Source of the DNA: an uncultured Clostridia bacterium
GTDB taxonomy: Bacteria; Bacillota; Clostridia; Oscillospirales; Acutalibacteraceae
Reading direction: 5' to 3'
DNA: 12,287 nucleotides
Assembly (NCBI GenBank): GCA_905236975.1
Contig: CAJOQU010000068.1
Location: 1 to 12,287, forward strand
In this document: one piece after another, positions 6,078 to 12,287 of the stretch
Layout of the letters: each line of letters opens with the position of its first letter
Position numbering within the stretch: the stretch's first letter is position 1
Made by a program: the position numbers and the translations under genes
Notes under the pieces: model-generated
Told to the model about the DNA's origin: nothing
Seen by the model: the letters and a program-made list of their open reading frames with translations, nothing else
Databases searched by the model: none

Positions 6078-6132
6078 AAGTTGGCGGAATCTTGTATTAC
6101 TGTCTTTTTCCGCCAACTTGTCGGAAAAGGGG
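6078..6132 (+). promoter_or_regulatory. lipoprotein leader with two mutually exclusive hairpins, one touching the ribosome binding site
   Basis: AAGTTGGCGGAA (6078-6089) and TTCCGCCAACTT (6108-6119) form a perfect 12-bp hairpin with an 18-base loop. An alternative hairpin pairs CTTTTTCCG (6104-6112) with CGGAAAAGG (6122-6130), 9 bp with one G-U, and takes up the first Gs of the AGGGG ribosome binding site (6128-6132). Both use 6108-6112, so only one can form at a time. This is visible complementarity; a regulatory role is inference. Confidence 0.5.
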
Positions 6133-6140
6133 TGGGCAGT

Positions 6141-7460
6141 GTGAAAATACGAATACCGGCGGTTATGCTTTGCCTGTTTACGGTTTGCTTTTTGTTGACC
6201 GGATGCGGTTGGTTTGCCGGCGACACGGCCGAACTTTTGAGCCCGCCCGAGCTTTCGGGGGACGCATCGCCCATTGCTAAGGCGATCACCGCCGGCGCGG
6301 GGAGCGAATATACTTTGAAATATCCCTCTCGCGGAGATCACCGCTCCGCCGTGATACAAAACGACATCGATTCTGACGGCGTAGCCGAAGCCTTTGCCTT
6401 TTACGCCGTCACGGAAGATGATGAGACGGTGATGTGCATCGACTTGATTGGTAAAGACGGCAAAGAATGGCGGTCGGTCTCGCGCCAAAAGATCGTGGCA
6501 GGCGGGGTGGATCAGGTTCAGTTTTGTGATTTGGACAACGACGGCAATTTGGAAATTCTGGTCGGATGGGAGATCTACGGCGCCAGTGAAATGCAACTGG
6601 CGGTCTACAGTGTGGAAGACGGCATTTTGATCCAGCGGATGTTACAGCAGTACGCGCAATTTGTTTGCTGTGACTTGAATGAAGACGGCACACAGGAACT
6701 GTTGTTGATGAAGTTCAGCACGGCCGAGCAGATCAACACGGCCTCGCTTTACAGCCTGAATGAAAACGGCGTAGCCGAAATTTCCTCCTGTGAGCTGGAT
6801 AAAACCGTGAAAACCGTGGGTGAGCCGGTGGTGGCCAACTTGTCTTCAGGCAAAACGGCGGTATATATTGATGAAATCAAGGGGGTGGGCGCGGTCACCG
6901 AGGTATTGTTTATGGAAAAAAATCGCCTGGTGAATCCCCTTTTCAGCCAGGAAACGGGCGAAACGCTTGCAACCTTGCGCTCGGCCGCCTATGCGGTGCA
7001 GGATATCAACGGCGACGGCGTGCTGGAAATCCCCGTTCAGCGGGATGTTCCGTCGGCTGTCCGGTCGGATACAGCCGAAAAGCTCTACCTGACCGACTGG
7101 TGCTCCTTTAACGGGGAGGCGCTGACCGTGCAGATGACCACCATGATCAACACGGCGGACGGGTATTATTACAATCTGTCTCAAAAATTGACCGGGCAGA
7201 TTGCTGTTTTAAGGGATACCGACCGCCGCCTGCGCGAGATATACAGTTATGATGCCGCGACCGACACGGTAGGCGAGCTTTTGATTGCCTTTCGGGCGGT
7301 GGATCGCGCCGGGTACGAGGCCGGAAAATACCGCGACGCGGGATATGAACTGTTACTGCAAGATGGCGCTACGGTCTTTTTGTGCCGCCTTTCGCAAAAG
7401 GCGCTCGACAGCGGCACCACATGGGAAGACGTAAAAAGCAATTTTAAAATTTGGGAATAG
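6141..7460 (+). CDS. putative lipoprotein with FG-GAP/VCBS-like repeats
   Basis: The 439-residue product starts with a lipoprotein signal: KIR, a hydrophobic stretch and the lipobox LLTGC with the lipidated cysteine at 22, so it should be anchored outside the membrane. The mature part has acidic loops of the calcium-binding DxDxDG type: DIDSDG (75-80), DLDNDG (130-135), DLNEDG (178-183) and DINGDG (288-293). Each is followed by an E or Q and a hydrophobic strand. A degenerate fifth copy, NLSSGKTAVYI at 233-243, fits the 48-55-residue period but lacks the acids. This resembles beta-propeller blades of FG-GAP/VCBS proteins. The frame is open further upstream, but GTG 6141 is chosen because AGGGG lies eight bases before it and the frame upstream runs into the promoter. 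The response regulator starts 12 bases after the stop. Its ligand is unknown. Confidence 0.85.
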   Translation: MKIRIPAVMLCLFTVCFLLTGCGWFAGDTAELLSPPELSGDASPIAKAITAGAGSEYTLKYPSRGDHRSAVIQNDIDSDGVAEAFAFYAVTEDDETVMCIDLIGKDGKEWRSVSRQKIVAGGVDQVQFCDLDNDGNLEILVGWEIYGASEMQLAVYSVEDGILIQRMLQQYAQFVCCDLNEDGTQELLLMKFSTAEQINTASLYSLNENGVAEISSCELDKTVKTVGEPVVANLSSGKTAVYIDEIKGVGAVTEVLFMEKNRLVNPLFSQETGETLATLRSAAYAVQDINGDGVLEIPVQRDVPSAVRSDTAEKLYLTDWCSFNGEALTVQMTTMINTADGYYYNLSQKLTGQIAVLRDTDRRLREIYSYDAATDTVGELLIAFRAVDRAGYEAGKYRDAGYELLLQDGATVFLCRLSQKALDSGTTWEDVKSNFKIWE

Positions 7461-7472
7461 GGGGCAAAAAGC

Positions 7473-8177
7473 ATGAAACGCATTATGATCGTGGAGGATG
7501 AGGACGCCATCCGTGAGTTTGAGGCCATCAATTTAAAGCGGGTGGGATATACCGTGGTCGAGGCCGGCACGGGCGAAGAGGCGCTGGAATTGTATGACAG
7601 CGACGCCGAGGGCATTGACATTGCTCTGCTGGATATTTCCATGCCGGGCATGGACGGATTCACCCTGTGTAAAGAGCTGCGCCGCCGCAGCGAAACGCTT
7701 GGCATCATCATGTTGACCGCCCGCACGCAGGAGATGGATAAAATCAGCGGGCTGATGATCGGGGCGGACGATTATATTACCAAGCCCTTCAGTCCGACCG
7801 AGCTGTTAGCGCGGGTAGATTCGCTTTACCGCCGGGTCGAAATGCATAATGCCAAGGCGGCGCCTCCGCCGTCAGATGAACTGACGCTGGGCGAGTTTAC
7901 GTTGAATTTACGGCGGCGCATGTTGCTGAAAAACGGCAAAAACATAGAGCTCACCCAAGTGGAGTTTCAAATGGTGGAATATTTCTTTAATAATCCCGAT
8001 ACCGCCCTTGATCGCACCGATATTCTAAATAAGGTGTGGGGCGCGAACTATTTCGGCGAAGAGAAAATTGTGGATGTCAACATCCGCCGCCTTCGCATGA
8101 AGGTGGAAGACAATCCCTCCGCCCCCAAGCATTTGGTCACGGTATGGGGCATGGGGTACAAGTGGAACACCAAATAA
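7473..8177 (+). CDS. OmpR/PhoB-family response regulator
   Basis: The 234-residue product has a receiver domain (about 1-120) and a winged-helix DNA-binding domain (about 136-232). Receiver features are intact: acidic residues E8, D9 and D11, the phospho-acceptor D54 in LLDISMPGMDGF, T82 in LTAR and K104 in ITKPFSP. The effector domain shows ELTLGEFTLNL, NIELTQVEFQMVEYFFNNP and the recognition-helix region VDVNIRRLRMKVED ending in VTVWGMGYKW. The ATG has GGGGG upstream and lies 12 bases after the lipoprotein gene. The histidine kinase follows after 69 bases. It is presumably phosphorylated by that kinase; target genes cannot be read from this window. Confidence 0.95.
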   Translation: MKRIMIVEDEDAIREFEAINLKRVGYTVVEAGTGEEALELYDSDAEGIDIALLDISMPGMDGFTLCKELRRRSETLGIIMLTARTQEMDKISGLMIGADDYITKPFSPTELLARVDSLYRRVEMHNAKAAPPPSDELTLGEFTLNLRRRMLLKNGKNIELTQVEFQMVEYFFNNPDTALDRTDILNKVWGANYFGEEKIVDVNIRRLRMKVEDNPSAPKHLVTVWGMGYKWNTK

Positions 8178-8246
8178 CGGAATTTGAAATGCAAAATCAT
8201 GCGGTGAAAAAAGCCGTGTAAAGCAAGAAGGAGAGGGGGCGCGGAC

Positions 8247-9695
8247 GTGCAGATCGATATTCAATTCAAAAGCATTGCGGTGCGGTGGTTTATGAACATT
8301 TTTCTGGTGGTAGCGTTGATCGTCTGCACGGTGGTCGTCGCGTTTTCGGTGGTTTATCGCTCCATTTATACCGAGCGTATCACCGCATTGGCAGAGGACT
8401 ACGCCTATGAGTTCCATTCTCTTGCCAGCACCACGCCGGCCACTTTTCAAGATGCGGCCATTGAGCTTGCGGGCAATTTTTCCTATAAAAACAAAATTGA
8501 GGTGCAGGTGATTGACCGGAATGGCAACATGGTGGTCTCGACCACCGGGTTTCAGTCGGATGAACAGGCTATGCCCGATTACGAAAAGGCCAAAACCGGC
8601 ACCGAAACACAGGTGATGAGAACCAGAACCGCCGCGGGTGAGAGCGTTTTGGCCGGCAGTACACCGCTGTATGATTCCACGGGGCGTTATATGGGCGTTT
8701 ACCGTTGGGTGACCTCCATGAAAGCCGCCAACCGGTTCGAAATCAATTTTATTGTGATCATGGTACTGGCGGCGTTGGCTATTTTGGCCTTTTGCGTTTT
8801 TTCGGGGCTGTTTTTCATCAATTCCATTCTGCACCCGATTCGGGATGTCAGCAACATGGCGCGCAAAATCGCCATGGGGGATTTTAAATCCCGCATTGAA
8901 ATTGAAAAGAACGATGAAATCGGCGAGCTGTGTGATACCATCAACTACATGGCCTCGGAGTTGGATCAGGCCGAGAGCTTGAAGAACGACTTTATCTCGT
9001 CGGTCTCACACGAGCTGCGCACGCCGCTGACCGCCATTCGCGGTTGGAGTGAAACGGCCAAGATGTCGGTCGGTACCGATGAAGAATTGGTCAAGCGCGG
9101 GCTGGATGTCGTTTTGACCGAGGCCGACCGCTTATCGGGTTTGGTGGAAGAATTATTGGATTTCTCCCGCATGGAGACGGGGCGTTTAACGTTGGTCTCA
9201 CAACCGCTGGATATCTCGGAGCTTTTGACCGAATCGGTGGATATGTACATCGAATTGGCAAGACGTCAAGGGTTGGAGCTGATCTTTACCCGCCCCGCCG
9301 AGGAGATGACGGTCTTTGGCGATGCGGATCGCTTAAAGCAGGTCTTTATCAACCTCATCGATAACGCGGTGAAATATACCGAAAAAGGCGGGCAGGTACT
9401 GGTCGATCAAATGAAAGAGGAAGGCTGTGTGCGCATTTCGGTCAAGGATACCGGCGTTGGCATTCCGGCGCAGGATATCGACCGTGTGAAGGAAAAATTT
9501 TACAAGGCCAACAAAACCGTGCGCGGTTCGGGCATTGGGCTTGCGGTGGCCGATGAAATCATCAAACAGCACAAAGGGTTGTTATTTATTGAAAGCACCG
9601 AGGGGGTAGGAACCACGGCAACGGTCGTTTTGCCGCTCTGCGAGCGCGAGAAAGAAAACGAATCCGCCGCAGAGGTGCGGGAAAAGGAGCAATAG
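8247..9695 (+). CDS. membrane sensor histidine kinase
   Basis: The 482-residue product has two membrane helices (about 13-37 and 167-192) enclosing an extracytoplasmic sensor of roughly 130 residues. The sensor's IEVQVIDRNGNMVVST and GSTPLYDSTGRYMGVYRWV segments suggest a PAS/Cache-like fold. Then come a HAMP linker (about 193-240, with HPIRDVSNMARKIAMGDF), a HisKA domain with phospho-accepting H255 in SSVSHELRTPLTAI, and a HATPase domain with the N-box NLIDNAVKY (369-377, key N373), G1 DTGVGIP (401-407), F-box KEKFYK and G2 GSGIGLA (427-433). All catalytic motifs are intact. The start is GTG with a GGAGAGGGGG stretch about eight bases upstream. A charged tail (464-482) follows the catalytic domain. 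It probably pairs with the upstream regulator; the adjacent lipoprotein may supply or modify its signal, which is inference. Confidence 0.95.
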   Translation: MQIDIQFKSIAVRWFMNIFLVVALIVCTVVVAFSVVYRSIYTERITALAEDYAYEFHSLASTTPATFQDAAIELAGNFSYKNKIEVQVIDRNGNMVVSTTGFQSDEQAMPDYEKAKTGTETQVMRTRTAAGESVLAGSTPLYDSTGRYMGVYRWVTSMKAANRFEINFIVIMVLAALAILAFCVFSGLFFINSILHPIRDVSNMARKIAMGDFKSRIEIEKNDEIGELCDTINYMASELDQAESLKNDFISSVSHELRTPLTAIRGWSETAKMSVGTDEELVKRGLDVVLTEADRLSGLVEELLDFSRMETGRLTLVSQPLDISELLTESVDMYIELARRQGLELIFTRPAEEMTVFGDADRLKQVFINLIDNAVKYTEKGGQVLVDQMKEEGCVRISVKDTGVGIPAQDIDRVKEKFYKANKTVRGSGIGLAVADEIIKQHKGLLFIESTEGVGTTATVVLPLCEREKENESAAEVREKEQ

Positions 9696-9713
9696 CGTGA
9701 AAAATCACGCTAT
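9692..9713 (+). other. perfect 9-bp hairpin across the histidine kinase stop codon
   Basis: ATAGCGTGA, loop AAAA, TCACGCTAT is a perfect 9-bp stem that includes the TAG stop at 9693-9695. No T-tract follows on either side, so it is not a typical intrinsic terminator. It may protect the mRNA 3' end or separate the kinase message from the structured RNA that begins at once downstream. Confidence 0.6.
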
Positions 9714-9715
9714 CA

Positions 9716-9845
9716 CACAAGTTAGGGACGGCGTGTCGCGCCGACAAAACGGCAGCCGCGACACATGCCGATAAAATCTCCACCAGCCGCTGTCCGAGAT
9801 TTTTGCCCCTATTTGTGCTGACGTGACAGCGGCAGAATGGAGATT
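9716..9845 (+). promoter_or_regulatory. structured leader of yqhQ: candidate RNA switch, class not recognised
   Basis: The HK-yqhQ spacer can form a three-way junction. P1 pairs CACAA and TAGGG (9716-9720, 9723-9727) with CCCTA and TTGTG (9807-9811, 9813-9817). P2 is CGGC plus GTGTCGCG (9729-9740) with CGCGACAC (9757-9764) and GCCG (9767-9770). P3 is AAAATCTC (9773-9780) with GAGATTTT (9796-9803). The P3 loop GCCGCTGTC (9786-9794) is perfectly complementary to GACAGCGGC (9825-9833), allowing a pseudoknot. Alternatively AATCTCCA (9775-9782) pairs perfectly with TGGAGATT (9838-9845), which contains the yqhQ ribosome binding site; with the 9786/9825 helix this makes a nested 17-bp sequestering hairpin. 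P3 and the sequestering helix exclude each other. I match it to no known riboswitch, and all pairings were found by eye. Confidence 0.6.
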
Positions 9846-9848
9846 ATC

Positions 9849-10844
9849 ATGGCAAAATACACATCCATAGGCGGTCAGGCGCTGATTGAAGGCATCATGA
9901 TGAAAAGCCCCGAAAAAACCGCGCTGGCCGTGCGCACGCCGGACGGCGGCATTGATATCACCGATTTCAGCAAAAAAAGCATACGCGAGCGATTCCCTGT
10001 TTTAAAGATTCCTTTTATACGCGGCGTGGCGGCCTTTATTGAATCCATGGTGCAAGGCTATCAGGCTATGATGATCGCGGCAGACAAATCGGGCTTTACC
10101 GATTTGGAGGAAGAAGAAAAACCAAAGGATGAAAAAAAACAAAGCGCGTTCATGGGCATACTCATGACCGTGGCCTCGGTTTTGGGCGTGGCGCTGGCAG
10201 TGGTGCTGTTTATGTACCTGCCCCGTAAGGCGGTCGGCGGTCTGCAATGGCTCTTTGGGCGGGAATTCAGCGGGCTTGTGCGTTCGTTGATCGAGCAGTT
10301 TTTAAAGTTGGCTATTTTTGTGATATATGTTTGGGCGGTTTCACTGATGAAGGACATCCGGCGGGTTTTCATGTACCACGGCGCCGAGCATAAAACCATT
10401 TTCTGTTACGAAAACGGGCTGCCTCTCACGGTGGAAAACGTGCGCAAACAACGGCGTTTTCACCCCCGCTGCGGCACCTCGTTTATGATCCTGATGATTC
10501 TGGTCAGCGTGATTTTTTCCACGTTGGTACAAATCATTTTTCCCGGGGTCTACCACATTGCGTGGTTGTGGGTGATCATTAAAATTTTGTTGATCCCGCT
10601 GGTCTGCGGTGCGGGCTTTGAGTTGCTGAAGATCTGTGGAAAATACGACAATCTGTTCACCAAAATCGTCTCCGCGCCGGGGCTGTGGCTGCAGCGCATC
10701 ACAACGCGGGAGCCGGAGGACGGTATGATCGAAGTGGCTATTGCGGCATTGCGCGCCTGCGAGCCCGAAACACCCGATGTGGATCGCAGCGTCGATGCGC
10801 AAGACGCGCAGGAGGAAGAACCGGAATCACATGACGATATTTGA
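9849..10844 (+). CDS. yqhQ: YqhQ-family (DUF1385) membrane protein
   Basis: The 331-residue product matches the DUF1385/YqhQ family, common in Firmicutes and several other bacterial groups and of uncertain biochemical function. Family marks are the N-terminal GGQALIEGIMMKSPEK (8-23), the cytoplasmic VFMYHGAEHKTIFCYENG (173-190), RRFHPRCGTSF (202-212) and the C-terminal LQRITTREPEDGMIEVAIAAL (281-301). Predicted membrane helices lie near 103-124, 151-167, 211-231 and 236-258. An acidic, lysine-rich stretch (86-98) precedes the first. The start at 9849 is chosen over ATG 9837 because GGAG lies six bases upstream and the shorter form fits the family. It overlaps prmC by 14 bases, the common Firmicutes pairing. 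The tail (303-331) is acidic and low-complexity. Translation may be controlled by the structured leader directly upstream. Confidence 0.92.
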   Translation: MAKYTSIGGQALIEGIMMKSPEKTALAVRTPDGGIDITDFSKKSIRERFPVLKIPFIRGVAAFIESMVQGYQAMMIAADKSGFTDLEEEEKPKDEKKQSAFMGILMTVASVLGVALAVVLFMYLPRKAVGGLQWLFGREFSGLVRSLIEQFLKLAIFVIYVWAVSLMKDIRRVFMYHGAEHKTIFCYENGLPLTVENVRKQRRFHPRCGTSFMILMILVSVIFSTLVQIIFPGVYHIAWLWVIIKILLIPLVCGAGFELLKICGKYDNLFTKIVSAPGLWLQRITTREPEDGMIEVAIAALRACEPETPDVDRSVDAQDAQEEEPESHDDI

Positions 10845-11670
10845 AGCATATAATCACACCAAACAAACGCTGGAAAAGGCCGGAATCGAAGATGTGGTGT
10901 TTGAGGCCAAGCAGATTATCCGGCATGTAACGGGCTTAACCAATGCGCAAATCCTGACCCGGTATACAAACCCCCTGACGCCCTACCAGCAAAACATGCT
11001 GACCGCTATTTTACGCCAGCGGGAGATTCGTTATCCGTTACAATATATTTTTGGGGAATGGTCGTTCTGCGGCAACGATTTTGAAGTGGGGCCGGGCGTA
11101 CTTTGCCCCCGACCGGATACCGAGGTGCTGGTCGAGCATGCTCTTCGCTTTTTAAAGGGAAGGGAGCAGCCGGCGGTGTTGGATTTGTGCGCGGGCAGCG
11201 GCTGTATCGGCATTTCCATTGCCAAGGCGGTGCCGGACGCACAGGTGACTTTGGTGGAAAAATTTGAGGTCACCAAACGGTATTTGGATCGCAATATCCG
11301 GCGCAACGGCGTGCAAAACGCCACAGCGGTATTGGGCGATGTGCTGGAACAGGCGGCGGCGGAAGACCGGTATGACCTGATTGTCAGCAATCCGCCCTAT
11401 ATCCCTGAAGGGGAGATGGCAACCGTTTCTCCCGAAACCAAATTCGAGCCCGAGGCGGCGCTGCTCGGCGGGCAGGATGGATTGGATTTTTTCCGCGTGA
11501 TCATCGACCGCTACACCCAAAGCCTGAAACCGGACGGCATGCTGGCTTTTGAAGTGGGGTTCGGCGAGAGCGGTGCGGTGCAGGCGTTGCTTGAAAACGC
11601 CGGGTTCGGCGATATCGGCACGACCAAGGATTATAACGGCGTCGAACGCGTCGTGTTTGCAAAAAAATAA
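10831..11670 (+). CDS. prmC: peptide chain release factor N5-glutamine methyltransferase PrmC
   Basis: PrmC methylates the glutamine of the GGQ motif in release factors 1 and 2, using S-adenosylmethionine, and so speeds translation termination. The 279-residue product has the N-terminal helical domain (about 1-75), CPRPDTEVLVE (92-102), the SAM-binding loop DLCAGSGCIGIS (118-129) and the catalytic NPPY (187-190) in IVSNPPYIPEGE. It ends with YNGVERVVFAKK, typical of the family. The frame is open 30 codons further upstream, but ATG 10831 gives the normal N-terminus (MTIFEAYNHTKQTLEKAGI). GGAGGAAG lies some 13-15 bases before it, and the 14-base overlap with yqhQ suggests translational coupling. 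The usual neighbour prfA, encoding a PrmC substrate, is not here; recA follows. Confidence 0.95.
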   Translation: MTIFEAYNHTKQTLEKAGIEDVVFEAKQIIRHVTGLTNAQILTRYTNPLTPYQQNMLTAILRQREIRYPLQYIFGEWSFCGNDFEVGPGVLCPRPDTEVLVEHALRFLKGREQPAVLDLCAGSGCIGISIAKAVPDAQVTLVEKFEVTKRYLDRNIRRNGVQNATAVLGDVLEQAAAEDRYDLIVSNPPYIPEGEMATVSPETKFEPEAALLGGQDGLDFFRVIIDRYTQSLKPDGMLAFEVGFGESGAVQALLENAGFGDIGTTKDYNGVERVVFAKK

Positions 11671-11717
11671 GGTATACTAATCTCTAAAGTCTAACATCTA
11701 TTATGGAGGTCAAAAAA

Positions 11718-12287
11718 ATGGCACAAAAAGCACCGATTAAAGCACCGGTGAAAATCACCGAGGAAGAAGGCAAGGCCAAGGCGCTTAAAACCGCCATGGA
11801 ACAGATTGAAAAGCAATTCGGCAAGGGCGCGGTCATGCGGCTTGGCGAAAATGTGGCCATGAACGTGGAGCATATCAGCACCGGGTCGTTGACATTGGAT
11901 CTGGCGTTGGGCATCGGGGGCATCCCGCGCGGCAGAATTATTGAAATTTTCGGGCCGGAATCTTCGGGTAAAACCACCGTGGCGCTGCACTGTGTGGCCG
12001 AAGCGCAAAAAGCGGGCGGCACAGCGGCGTTTATTGACGTGGAACACGCGCTCGACCCGGTCTATGCGGCCGCTTTGGGTGTCGATATTGACAGCCTGCT
12101 GGTCTCACAGCCGGATTCGGGTGAACAGGCATTGCAAATCGCCGAGGCACTGGTGCGTTCGGGCGCGATCGACATTATTGTCATTGACTCGGTGGCGGCG
12201 CTGGTTACCCGCGCCGAGATCGAGGGTGAAATGGGCGATTCTCACGTGGGGCAGTTGGCGCGGCTGATGTCGCAGGCACTGCGCAAA
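11718..12287 (+). CDS. recA: recombinase RecA (N-terminal 190 residues, cut by window edge)
   Basis: RecA forms filaments on single-stranded DNA, drives strand exchange and triggers LexA self-cleavage. The visible 190 residues include the N-terminal helix KALKTAMEQIEKQFGKGAVMRLGE (21-44), Walker A GPESSGKT (79-86), IDVEHALDP with the catalytic glutamate E109, Walker B IIVID (153-157) and AEIEGEMGDSHVG (166-178). The N-terminus is several residues longer than in B. subtilis or E. coli RecA, with a lysine/proline-rich start. The last visible part reads GQLARLMSQ where most RecA proteins I recall have GLQARLMSQ. ATG 11718 has GGAGGT seven bases upstream. It begins 47 bases after prmC. A TATACT at 11673-11678 could be a -10 box but has no good -35, and no LexA box of the CGAAC-N4-GTTCG type is seen. 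Confidence 0.96.
   Translation, partial: MAQKAPIKAPVKITEEEGKAKALKTAMEQIEKQFGKGAVMRLGENVAMNVEHISTGSLTLDLALGIGGIPRGRIIEIFGPESSGKTTVALHCVAEAQKAGGTAAFIDVEHALDPVYAAALGVDIDSLLVSQPDSGEQALQIAEALVRSGAIDIIVIDSVAALVTRAEIEGEMGDSHVGQLARLMSQALRK

Noticed and set aside
6036..6140. 35-codon N-terminal extension of the lipoprotein
   Set aside because: It would start upstream of the -10 box and lacks a ribosome binding site; the GTG at 6141 gives a proper lipoprotein signal peptide.
8190..8222. 10-codon open frame between the response regulator and the kinase
   Set aside because: No ribosome binding site and too short to support.
11641..11691. Possible LexA box or sigma-A promoter before recA
   Set aside because: CGAAC...GTTTG here has a 7-base gap rather than the 4 of the Firmicutes box and lies in conserved prmC codons; TATACT at 11673 lacks a -35 at any sensible spacing.
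11682..11691. CTCTAAAGTC shared with the dyad region at 3126-3135
   Set aside because: A 10-base match with no second arm near recA; compatible with chance in 12 kb.

Overview
The window looks like a chromosomal housekeeping region of a low-to-mid GC Gram-positive bacterium, most likely a member of the Clostridia (Oscillospiraceae/Ruminococcaceae-like). This is inferred from the rpmG-secE-nusG-rplK-rplA order, the strong GGAGG-type ribosome binding sites, near-consensus sigma-A promoters, an MtaB methylthiotransferase, an ApgM-type mutase, and a YqhQ (DUF1385)-PrmC pair. No mobile element, CRISPR array, prophage or integrase is visible.

Left part (minus strand, 1-3137): a truncated initiator tRNA gene with its own promoter lies downstream of a ribosomal/secretion operon reading rpmG, secE, nusG, rplK, rplA. 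The operon starts at a TTGACT-17-TATAAT promoter embedded in a perfect 11-bp dyad and ends at a strong intrinsic terminator after rplA. The spacers before rplK and before rplA both carry a GTGGGAGG...CCAC element resembling the L1 binding site of 23S rRNA, suggesting L1 autoregulation. SecE is unusual: a normal SecE core is fused to about 160 extra N-terminal residues with four predicted membrane helices.

Middle part (minus strand, 3384-5990): mtaB and an apgM-type gene form a likely two-gene unit. It is driven by a TTGCAA-17-TATAAT promoter that leaves mtaB only a very short leader.

Right part (plus strand, 6048-12287): a divergent operon encodes a lipoprotein with periodic DxDxDG (FG-GAP/VCBS-like) repeats, an OmpR-family response regulator and a membrane histidine kinase, a plausible envelope-sensing unit. 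A 153-nt spacer follows, dense with inverted repeats that can fold into mutually exclusive structures, one of which hides the ribosome binding site of the next gene, yqhQ. This is the best candidate here for an undescribed regulatory RNA. yqhQ overlaps prmC (release factor methyltransferase), and recA follows and runs off the window end.

Start codons were chosen from Shine-Dalgarno spacing and family N-termini. RNA folds were found by eye and no free energies were calculated.
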